9,780 nucleotides of DNA from Haemophilus parainfluenzae (GTDB lineage: Bacteria > Pseudomonadota > Gammaproteobacteria > Enterobacterales > Pasteurellaceae). The stretch's first letter is position 1. Every line of letters begins with the position of its first letter. Of this stretch, positions 1 to 5,617 are shown piece by piece. The notes beneath the pieces are model-generated. The model was not told the origin of the DNA. It did no database searches and saw only the letters and a program-made list of their open reading frames with translations. The DNA lies in assembly GCA_018381425.1 (NCBI GenBank), contig JAGZRY010000043.1, positions 1-9,780 of the forward strand, given 5' to 3'. The position numbers and the translations under genes were made by a program.

Positions 1-775
1 AGTAATGGGTAACTGGAAATTAAACGGTTCCAAAGCGTTCACCAAAGAATTAATCGAAGGATTAAAAGCAGAATTACATGATGTAACAGGTTGTGATGTA
101 GCAATTGCCCCACCTGTGATGTATTTAGGTACGGCTGAAGCAGCGCTTTCTGGTTGTGGTTGCAGCTGTGGCGGTAAAAGTGTGATTCAATTAGGTGCAC
201 AAAACGTAGATATCAATGTGAAAGGTGCATTTACTGGTGATATTTCTAGCGAAATGTTAAAAGATTTTGGTGCAAAATATATCATTATTGGCCACTCTGA
301 GCGTCGTACTTACCACAAAGAAAGCGACGAATTCGTAGCGAAAAAATTTGGTGCATTAAAAGAAGCTGGTTTAGTACCAGTATTATGTATCGGTGAAACT
401 GAAGCTGAAAACGAAGCAGGCAAAACAGAAGAAGTGTGCGCACGTCAAATTGATGCGGTGATCAACGCATTAGGTGTAGAAGCATTTAACGGTGCAGTGA
501 TCGCATATGAACCAATCTGGGCGATTGGTACTGGTAAATCTGCGACTCCAGCACAAGCACAAGCAGTTCATGCATTTATCCGCGGTCACATTGCAGCAAA
601 ATCACAAGCCGTGGCAGACCAAGTAATTATCCAATACGGTGGTTCTGTAAATGATGCAAATGCAGCTGAATTATTTACTCAGCCAGATATCGACGGTGCA
701 TTAGTGGGTGGCGCATCATTAAAAGCCCCAGCATTTGCAGTAATTGTAAAAGCAGCGGCAGCAGCGAAAAATTAA
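1..775 (+). CDS. tpiA: Triosephosphate isomerase, 5' end outside the window
   Basis: TpiA interconverts dihydroxyacetone phosphate and glyceraldehyde 3-phosphate in cytoplasmic glycolysis and gluconeogenesis. The reading frame is already open at the left edge, and the first ATG (position 5) is the internal Met of the conserved VMGNWKLNG start region, so roughly seven residues are missing. Counting from that Met, the catalytic residues are all visible: Lys5 in NWKLNG, His97 in [16 protein letters not shown], and Glu169 in [20 protein letters not shown]. The phosphate-binding YGGSVN and GALVGGASL motifs follow. The protein ends in an Ala/Lys-rich tail, as in enteric TpiA. One oddity is a cysteine-rich stretch (CGCSCGG, residues 51-57) just before LGAQNV, several residues longer than the E. 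coli protein as I recall it. A diverged partial copy of the middle of this gene lies at about 5146-5317. Identification is very secure. Confidence 0.98.
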   Translation, partial: VMGNWKLNGSKAFTKELIEGLKAELHDVTGCDVAIAPPVMYLGTAEAALSGCGCSCGGKSVIQLGAQNVDINVKGAFTGDISSEMLKDFGAKYIIIGHSERRTYHKESDEFVAKKFGALKEAGLVPVLCIGETEAENEAGKTEEVCARQIDAVINALGVEAFNGAVIAYEPIWAIGTGKSATPAQAQAVHAFIRGHIAAKSQAVADQVIIQYGGSVNDANAAELFTQPDIDGALVGGASLKAPAFAVIVKAAAAAKN

Positions 776-800
776 TTTTTAGTTAATTAGAATAACAAAA

Positions 801-828
801 AAAGTGCGGTGAATTTTCACCGCACTTT
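801..828. terminator. Bidirectional terminator made of two inverted uptake signals
   Basis: A 12-bp perfect stem, AAAGTGCGGTGA (801-812) and TCACCGCACTTT (817-828), encloses a four-base loop. Runs of A upstream and T downstream flank it. Each arm contains one full 9-bp uptake signal (802-810 and 819-827). It lies between the ends of tpiA and the converging DUF4298 gene, so it probably terminates both. Inverted uptake-signal pairs used as terminators are well known in Haemophilus. Confidence 0.85.
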
Positions 829-859
829 GTTTATGAATTCAAGCAAACTGTATCTCTAA

Positions 860-1183
860 TTACTGTTCATTCGTTTGATCGAGAATTTTCGTCACTACTT
901 TCAAATACTCAACCGCCAAGCCCTGTTGCGCAACACTGGCGTTAAAAACTAAATCTTCAGAAAGTACGCCACAAGGTTGGTCCTTTGGTACTTCGCCATT
1001 TTCATAAGCCTCGAAATCTTCTCGCCAATCGCCTTCGAAGTAATAATGTTCTAGGCGTTTCATTTTAGGCAAAAACGCCTGCCATTTTTCCAAAAACTGT
1101 TCTGCCTCGGCAAGAAAGCCATTTGCTTCATCTAAAATACTTTCCATTTCGGCAAGTTGGGATAAACGTTCTTTTGATAGCAT
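860..1183 (-). CDS. DUF4298-like small protein of unknown function
   Basis: This is a 107-residue acidic protein without signal peptide or membrane segment, so probably cytoplasmic. The N-terminal half (about residues 1-45) is rich in Glu, Leu and Ala and looks helical. The middle has LEHYYFEGDWREDFEAYENG, followed by GEVPKDQPCGVLSEDLVFN. From memory this order (helical N-terminus, YY..W..D.EA, then P....GVLSED) is typical of the DUF4298 family, which has no assigned function. Start choice: the ATG (complement of 1181-1183) is preceded by a purine-rich GAGAGA (complement of 1189-1194) at a normal distance. The gene is monocistronic, converges on tpiA at the shared terminator, and diverges from the adhesin gene. 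No function can be inferred from these neighbours. Confidence 0.85.
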   Translation of the reverse strand: MLSKERLSQLAEMESILDEANGFLAEAEQFLEKWQAFLPKMKRLEHYYFEGDWREDFEAYENGEVPKDQPCGVLSEDLVFNASVAQQGLAVEYLKVVTKILDQTNEQ

Positions 1184-1203
1184 ATTTTTCTCTCATGTTA
1201 TAA

Positions 1204-1234
1204 AAGTGTGGTCGGAGCAGATTTTACCGCACTT
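1204..1234. repeat. Imperfect inverted pair of uptake signals
   Basis: AAGTGTGGT (1204-1212, one mismatch to AAGTGCGGT) and a perfect ACCGCACTT (1226-1234) face each other across 13 bases. The arrangement resembles the uptake-signal terminators at 801-828 and 4890-4919, but with a longer loop and one mismatch. It may be a decayed terminator or simply an uptake signal in the divergent leader. Confidence 0.55.
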
Positions 1235-1271
1235 ACGTTATAAAGTTATCCGTTATTCACAGAGATTCAAT

Positions 1272-1316
1272 GTAAAGTCAATAATTTACAATGTAAAGAT
1301 TGTAAAGTTTGGTAAA
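1272..1316 (+). promoter_or_regulatory. Cluster of four GTAAA boxes, CpxR-like, in the adhesin leader
   Basis: GTAAA occurs at 1272-1276, 1293-1297, 1302-1306 and 1312-1316. The last two form GTAAAGTTTGGTAAA, an exact fit to the GTAAA-N5-GTAAA consensus described for the envelope-stress regulator CpxR in E. coli. The second and third are spaced by four bases, so the last three lie about one helical turn apart. The boxes are 175-220 bases upstream of the adhesin start. A weak sigma-70-like candidate (TTGCTT 1338-1343, 17 bases, TTTAAA 1361-1366) would place them roughly 55-100 bases upstream of transcription start. The boxes are seen directly; the regulator and promoter are inferred, and in AT-rich DNA chance remains possible. 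Confidence 0.4.
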
Positions 1317-1476
1317 GACTCTTTTCATTTATTGTTATTGCTTGTAGAATCCGCGCGAGATTTAAATGGTATCTTTTATAGACAGATTTGTTATAAAAGA
1401 CGTTAATCTGATAAACAAAGTTGTTTATCTATTTGTAATGTTCAACAGCGAAGGTTGCTGTTATCTACTTAATACT

Positions 1477-1481
1477 AGGAG
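1477..1481 (+). promoter_or_regulatory. Ribosome binding site of the adhesin gene
   Basis: AGGAG lies eight bases before the ATG at 1490. It fixes the start codon and gives a protein beginning with a correct extended-signal-peptide sequence (MNNIFKVIWNHATQTW). Confidence 0.85.
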
Positions 1482-1489
1482 ATCCCTAA

Positions 1490-4400
1490 ATGAACAATAT
1501 TTTCAAAGTAATTTGGAATCATGCCACCCAAACTTGGACTGCTGTAGGTGAATTAGCGTCCGCAAAAGGTAAATCAAAATCTGTAAAATTAGCCGCAATT
1601 TCTACCGCACTTTTAGCTGTTGCGGGTGCGTCTCAAATTGCTGTTGCATCAGATGCACAAGTAGCTGAAAACACTGGAATAGTATCTACAAGTGATGCGG
1701 CTAAAAATGTTTCTCCAACAGTAAAACTTGATGCAAGTCAGTTGGGGGGGATGGCTATTTCTCCGGATCGAGTAAGCGACCAGTTTAAAGGCGGTGCTCA
1801 CAATGGAACGGCAAATATTCCTGGTGCAAAAGTCTATGCTCATGATGGTATTGCAATTGGTAGTGGAACTGAAGCAGGTACAAAAGAGGTAGGTGGTAAT
1901 GGTCATGTTGCAATTGGTTTAATGGCTCGTGCAAATGGCGCTAAAACTGGTGGTGCTGCAGTTGCGCTTGGTGCTTATGCTGTGGCTGAAGAGCAAGATA
2001 CTATAGCAATTGGTAACCAGGCTCATGCGAACGGTAGTCAGGCGGTTTCAATTGGTCACAAGGCTGAATCTACCGCTAATGGCACGGTAGCGGTAGGTAA
2101 TGAATCTAAATCACAAGGCTTTAACTCTACAGCCGTAGGTGATGGTTCTAACGCTGAATCATATTTTTCGACAGCTTTAGGCGGTAAATCAAAGGCTAAA
2201 GGAGGGGATACTATTGCTGTTGGTTATAAAGCAACGGTAGATGGAGACCGTTCAACTGGTGTAGGTGCAAGAAGTGAATTAACTGGGACTGATATCGCTT
2301 CTTTAGGTAGACAATCTAAAATATCAAGCAACAAAGTTTCAACATTAGGTGCTGGCATTACAGTTGGCGAGAAGCGTGATGGCGCTGTTGTATTAGGTTA
2401 TGGTAGTGACGCAGATAAAACAACAGTCACACAAGAAGATCAGGCTAAAGTTGGAGACCTAACATATTCAGGTTTTAAAGGTAATTTAAAACATATCACG
2501 AACGACCTAGCAGGTCGATTTGTTTCCGTTGGTTCAGAAGATAATGAACGTCAAATCAAACACGTTGCTGCAGGTAAAATTGATAGTACTTCAACCGATG
2601 CAATTAATGGTTCACAACTTTACCAAGTAGCTAAAACTTTAGGTACGGCAGCAAACCAAACAGCTAATGCTTTGGGTGTTACTTTAAATCCAAATGGTAC
2701 GTTAAGTGGATTCTCACAACCATTAACTATTGCTGAAGGTAGTGATTATAATAAAGATGAAAATGGTAACGACAAAGCACCTATAACAGCGACAAATGTG
2801 GGTGATGCAATCAAAAATCTAAATAGTTATGTTAATGCTGGTTGGAAGGTAGCTACACCTTCTACTAGTGAAGATAAAGGTACAGTATCAATTGGACATA
2901 CTGTTAACTTTGTTGGCGTGGGTAACGTAGATGTTGATGGTGAATTTGACAACAAAAATGGTACTCATAATATAAACATTTCTGTAGATTCACCTCTTGA
3001 CTACGCAAGTACAAAAGCCGAAGTCGAAGTAGGTGGCAAGAAAGTCGATGTAGATGTAGTTAAAGCGAATGATGGTAAATGGTACCCGAAAGATCAAGTA
3101 GATGAAAACAATAATCCTAAAGACGACGCTGAGTCAATTCCATCATCAGAAATAGTGAAAAAAGGCGCTAAATTAACTGACTCTGATACAGAGAATAATC
3201 CGTATGAGAAAGGTAATTCCTATACCTATGATGAGAACGGCAATATTACTGCCACTGGTTATGATAACACTAAACCAGAATCTAAGGATAAGATTACCGC
3301 AGGGAAAAATGGTGTTCAGTTAAATAATGTGGGCTGGGCTACACAACCAGATCAAGCTGTAAATAAAGATCAGTTAGATCAAACTGTGAATAAATCAGGT
3401 TTCTATGTTCAGCAAAATGGTAAGTCTACTTTAGATGGTAAAGCTGGCTCTGATGAGGTATCAGACACCGAAAAAGTAACGCCAAACGATGTAGTTAACT
3501 TTGCAGATGGCCATGGAACTCGAGTTAGAGCTATAACTAAACGCGATGAAACTACTGGCGTGGATAAAACAACTTTTTATGTTGATGTCTATGAACCAAC
3601 AAAACCGAATTCGCTTCCTGCGGTTTATACCGATGAAAATGGCAATAAATTACAACCGGGTGGAAATGGATATTATCCTGCAGATGCTGTGAAAATTAAT
3701 GATAAATGGTATCCGGCAGGTACGACTGAAGATAATGTTGCAAAAGCTAAAGAATTAACTCCAGTTTCTAACGTAATTATCTCAATGAATAACCCGAATT
3801 CACTTGCTAATACAGCTGGCGATCCTGTAGCTGTCACAAATGTTGGTAAAGGTACCAAAAACTATGATGACCAAACTGCTGGTGAAAAATCGCCTGCATA
3901 CAAGGATGCAATTAACGGCTTAGCGAATTTAGAGGGTTCTAAAGATAGTAACGTATTAACTGTTGCTGATGCGAAAAACTTTGGTTGGGTAGTTTCAACT
4001 TCAGATAACCAAAAAGCAACTGCAGTGAAAAATGCTGACGTAGTTGATTTCAAAGCTGAGGAAGGTACAGGCATCACAGTAGAAGGTAAGTTAGATGATA
4101 CTAATACTAAGATGACGGTAACTGTTGGCAATAAACACTTTAAAACCAATACCAAAAATACTGTTCCAGCAGCTAAAGCAACAGGTGAAAATAGTGTTGC
4201 GATTGGTGGAAATAGTAACGCGGCTGCAAAAGATGCAATTGCGATTGGGAATGGCGCTGAAGTCGCTCCAACAGCAGCTCAAGGCTCAGTAGCAATCGGA
4301 GCTGGTGCGAAAGCTGGTAAAGCAAATGTTGGTAGTTATAGTATTGATCCTTCAGCAACTGTGGCTGGTAAAACAGGTCCAGACACACGTGTGGTTTCTG

Positions 4401-4843
4401 TAGGTGATAAAGGTAACGAAGCTCAAATCCAAAATGTTGCACCAGGTGTGATCTCTGAAACTTCAACTGATGCAGTAAATGGTAGCCAATTACATGCTAC
4501 AAACGAAAAAGTAGCGAGTTTAGGTACAACTGTTAATAACCTAAATAGTGTTGTTAATCGTCAAGCTGGCGCTATTGATAGCCTAGACAGAAAAGTAAAC
4601 AAACACAGCAAACAAGCGCGTGCAGGTATTGCAGGTGCGAATGCGGCAGCAGCATTACCACAAGCTTATACTCAAGGTAAAGCAATGGTGGCAGCAGCAG
4701 CGGGTACCTTCAAAGGTCAAAATGCTTTAGCTGTAGGTTACTCTCGTATCAGTGATAATGGTAAGATTATCTTAAAACTTCAAGGTAATGCAAACACCAG
4801 TGGTGATGTGGGTGCCGGAGTTGGCGTAGGTTACCAATGGTAA
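1490..4843 (+). CDS. Trimeric autotransporter adhesin (YadA/Hia/Hsf type)
   Basis: This is a complete 1117-residue surface adhesin of the type Vc class. Residues 1-53 are an extended signal peptide: the ESPR motif IFKVIWNHATQTW, then a basic stretch and hydrophobic core, with likely cleavage near AVA/SDA. A YadA-like head of repeated A-I/V-G motifs covers about 119-308. A neck (NGSQL type) follows at about 354-381. The stalk has Trp-containing connectors (Trp452, 616, 833) and two KWYP elements (Trp531, 740). A second short head lies at about 898-952, a second neck (TSTDAVNGSQL) at 978-1008, then a coiled coil. The C-terminal YadA anchor is about 1045-1117, ending YQW, and three chains would build the 12-strand barrel. 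Known members bind host cells or matrix; the ligand here cannot be told. A G7 tract and an uptake signal lie inside the 5' end. The gene stands alone between terminators. Confidence 0.96.
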   Translation: MNNIFKVIWNHATQTWTAVGELASAKGKSKSVKLAAISTALLAVAGASQIAVASDAQVAENTGIVSTSDAAKNVSPTVKLDASQLGGMAISPDRVSDQFKGGAHNGTANIPGAKVYAHDGIAIGSGTEAGTKEVGGNGHVAIGLMARANGAKTGGAAVALGAYAVAEEQDTIAIGNQAHANGSQAVSIGHKAESTANGTVAVGNESKSQGFNSTAVGDGSNAESYFSTALGGKSKAKGGDTIAVGYKATVDGDRSTGVGARSELTGTDIASLGRQSKISSNKVSTLGAGITVGEKRDGAVVLGYGSDADKTTVTQEDQAKVGDLTYSGFKGNLKHITNDLAGRFVSVGSEDNERQIKHVAAGKIDSTSTDAINGSQLYQVAKTLGTAANQTANALGVTLNPNGTLSGFSQPLTIAEGSDYNKDENGNDKAPITATNVGDAIKNLNSYVNAGWKVATPSTSEDKGTVSIGHTVNFVGVGNVDVDGEFDNKNGTHNINISVDSPLDYASTKAEVEVGGKKVDVDVVKANDGKWYPKDQVDENNNPKDDAESIPSSEIVKKGAKLTDSDTENNPYEKGNSYTYDENGNITATGYDNTKPESKDKITAGKNGVQLNNVGWATQPDQAVNKDQLDQTVNKSGFYVQQNGKSTLDGKAGSDEVSDTEKVTPNDVVNFADGHGTRVRAITKRDETTGVDKTTFYVDVYEPTKPNSLPAVYTDENGNKLQPGGNGYYPADAVKINDKWYPAGTTEDNVAKAKELTPVSNVIISMNNPNSLANTAGDPVAVTNVGKGTKNYDDQTAGEKSPAYKDAINGLANLEGSKDSNVLTVADAKNFGWVVSTSDNQKATAVKNADVVDFKAEEGTGITVEGKLDDTNTKMTVTVGNKHFKTNTKNTVPAAKATGENSVAIGGNSNAAAKDAIAIGNGAEVAPTAAQGSVAIGAGAKAGKANVGSYSIDPSATVAGKTGPDTRVVSVGDKGNEAQIQNVAPGVISETSTDAVNGSQLHATNEKVASLGTTVNNLNSVVNRQAGAIDSLDRKVNKHSKQARAGIAGANAAAALPQAYTQGKAMVAAAAGTFKGQNALAVGYSRISDNGKIILKLQGNANTSGDVGAGVGVGYQW
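1604..1612 (-). repeat. DNA uptake signal inside the adhesin signal peptide
   Basis: A perfect ACCGCACTT (AAGTGCGGT on the minus strand) followed by TTT. In the coding frame it supplies part of STALL in the hydrophobic core of the extended signal peptide. Confidence 0.8.
1744..1750 (+). repeat. G7 homopolymer in the adhesin coding region
   Basis: Seven consecutive G bases encode the end of Leu and two Gly in SQLGGM, about residues 84-87, just after the signal peptide. A one-base slip would shift the frame and abolish the adhesin. Homopolymer tracts drive phase variation in many mucosal pathogens, though seven is near the lower limit of what is usually unstable. Confidence 0.6.
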
Positions 4844-4857
4844 TAGCGTAATCGTTT

Positions 4858-4878
4858 ATGATGGGATTTTCCCATCAT
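4858..4878. terminator. Hairpin just after the adhesin stop
   Basis: ATGATGGG (4858-4865) and CCCATCAT (4871-4878) form a perfect 8-bp stem with a five-base loop, 14 bases after the adhesin stop codon. No long T run follows, so it is more likely an mRNA-stabilising or first-step hairpin ahead of the stronger terminator at 4890-4919. Confidence 0.5.
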
Positions 4879-4889
4879 GAATAAATCCT

Positions 4890-4921
4890 AAAAGTGCGGT
4901 GAAAATTCACCGCACTTTTTT
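4890..4921. terminator. Uptake-signal terminator of the adhesin gene
   Basis: Inverted uptake signals (4892-4900 and 4909-4917) lie in a stem of at least 12 bp, AAAAGTGCGGTG with CACCGCACTTTT, followed by more T residues. The GTGAAAATTCAC centre nearly continues the dyad. This is the expected rho-independent terminator of the adhesin. With the terminator at 801-828 and the pair at 1204-1234, the adhesin gene is bracketed by uptake signals on both sides. Confidence 0.85.
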
Positions 4922-5054
4922 GTTATGTGCATTCAATATACACAGATAATTTTCTTATCAGAGTATCGTTTTTAGGATTTTATGTATTCTGTAAAGAATA
5001 CTGGAGAATTCATGGAGAGTGCTTATCTATTAATAAGCGTGATTTTCTTATATA
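4922..5054 (+). other. Leader-like segment with inverted repeat, ribosome site and ATG, leading into a scar
   Basis: There is no intact gene here. An 18-base inverted repeat, GTATTCTGTAAAGAATAC (4984-5001), with perfect 7-base arms could be an operator or a small hairpin. A good ribosome site (TGGAGA, 5002-5007) and an ATG at 5012 follow at once. The first residues would read MESAYLLISVIFLYKK, hydrophobic, then the frame runs into the ilvC terminator at about 5055 and stops at 5161. GCTTAT/ATAAGC (5021-5026 and 5033-5038) is another small inverted repeat. One possibility is that this is the original promoter and start of a gene cut off by the scar, perhaps the broken Slam-like gene further right. 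I cannot show that, and the segment could equally be another imported scrap. Confidence 0.35.
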
Positions 5055-5088
5055 AAAAACCGACTTTGCATTCACAAAGTCGGTTTTT
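5055..5088. terminator. Strong bidirectional terminator, probably that of the ilvC remnant
   Basis: A 14-bp perfect stem, AAAAACCGACTTTG (5055-5068) with CAAAGTCGGTTTTT (5075-5088), has a six-base loop. It lies 19 bases beyond the stop of the ilvC tail on the minus strand, where an ilvC terminator would be expected. It would also block rightward transcription into the scar region. Confidence 0.85.
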
Positions 5089-5107
5089 AATTTGTTTTAA
5101 TTTAGTA

Positions 5108-5143
5108 TTAACCTGCAACTGCGATACGTTTCATATCTGTCAT
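5108..5143 (-). pseudogene. ilvC: Remnant: last 11 codons and stop of ilvC
   Basis: Read on the minus strand, 5143 to 5108 encodes [11 protein letters not shown] followed by TAA. This equals the C-terminus of enterobacterial ketol-acid reductoisomerase (IlvC, branched-chain amino acid synthesis), which from memory ends in [14 protein letters not shown]. The match stops exactly at the Met: the next codon upstream is AAC rather than a Tyr codon, and tpiA-like sequence begins there. The fragment sits correctly before a strong terminator, so it is the 3' end of a real ilvC gene cut at about 5144. It has no function. An 11-residue match is short, but its exactness, the stop codon at the right place and the terminator make chance unlikely. 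Confidence 0.8.
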
Positions 5144-5145
5144 GT

Positions 5146-5317
5146 TTATCGGCCACTCTGAGCGTCGTACTTATCATAAAGAAAGTGACGAATTTATCGC
5201 GAAAAAATTCTCCGCACTTAAAGAAGCAGGCTTAGTGCCACTATTATGTATCGGTGAAACTGAAGCTGAAAACGAAGCAGGCAAAACTGAAGAAGTATGT
5301 GCGTGTCAAATTGATGC
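5146..5317 (+). pseudogene. tpiA: Internal fragment of a second, diverged tpiA
   Basis: This segment encodes [16 protein letters not shown] through [10 protein letters not shown], the central part of triosephosphate isomerase. It aligns without gaps to 287-457 of the resident tpiA. By my count 23 of 171 bases differ (about 87% identity), but only four residues change (V to I, G to S, V to L, R to C), so most differences are silent. Both the beginning (with Lys5) and the part carrying catalytic Glu169 are missing, so it cannot be active. The left edge abuts the ilvC tail and the right edge an IS3-type transposase fragment. A near-perfect uptake signal, TCCGCACTT (5211-5219), is present where the resident gene has none. 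The ATG at 5142 is an accident of the ilvC piece, not a start codon. Confidence 0.93.
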
Positions 5318-5617
5318 ATTATCCAAACAGTTTCCTTTCCTTGACATACTGTTGATGATGCCGTGCTCAGCAAGAATTTGACGATAAGCTACCATTTGAT
5401 ATTGCCATCCCTGGTTTGAATATAAAATGCTACCACTTGTTTTATTTAATCGCTTAACCGCTAGCTTTAACATCTTCTCCACCTGCGCCCAGTTTGGGGA
5501 ATAACTGAGGGTATATGAGACTATCTCATTGTTAAATAAATCTAATATTGGGGATAAGTAGACTTTATTGCCATCTTTTGCTTTAAACTCGGTCACATCC
5601 GTTACCCACTTGCTGAA
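5309..5617 (-). pseudogene. Internal fragment of an IS3-family transposase (orfB)
   Basis: On the minus strand this encodes FSKWVTDVTEFKAKDGNKVYLSPI, then FNNEIVSYTLSYSPNW, then LYSNQGWQYQMVAY, ending GNCLDNAS. These are the rve/DDE-domain landmarks of IS3-family (IS150-like) OrfB transposases. The first catalytic Asp (5597-5599) is in TDVTEF. The second, normally in HSDQGWQYQ, is replaced: YSNQG carries Asn at 5414-5416 and Tyr for His, and each change needs only one G-to-A or C-to-T transition. The third catalytic residue (Glu, shortly after DNA) is cut off. The N-terminal HTH part and both element ends are absent, so this is a dead remnant with no inverted repeats to be found. The open frame continues to 5695, but residues before the GFSKW region are antisense to the Slam-like gene and are not transposase. 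Confidence 0.9.

Noticed and set aside
1206..1551. Two short plus-strand open frames (66 and 61 codons) in the adhesin leader
   Set aside because: They have no ribosome site or recognisable protein features. They overlap the GTAAA boxes, and the second runs into the adhesin in another frame. The region behaves like a leader.
2740..3660. Repeated DENGN motifs in the adhesin as possible calcium-binding loops
   Set aside because: Asp/Asn-rich turns are common in these stalks, and the spacing does not make a clear EF-hand or other known calcium motif.
1649..4466. Several minus-strand open frames of 60-100 codons inside the adhesin gene
   Set aside because: They are antisense shadows of a repetitive gene, with low-complexity products and no start signals of their own.
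5142..5381. A 79-codon open frame beginning with the ATG at 5142
   Set aside because: The ATG belongs to the ilvC remnant on the other strand, and the frame then runs from the tpiA piece into antisense transposase. It is a junction product, so I list the fragments instead.
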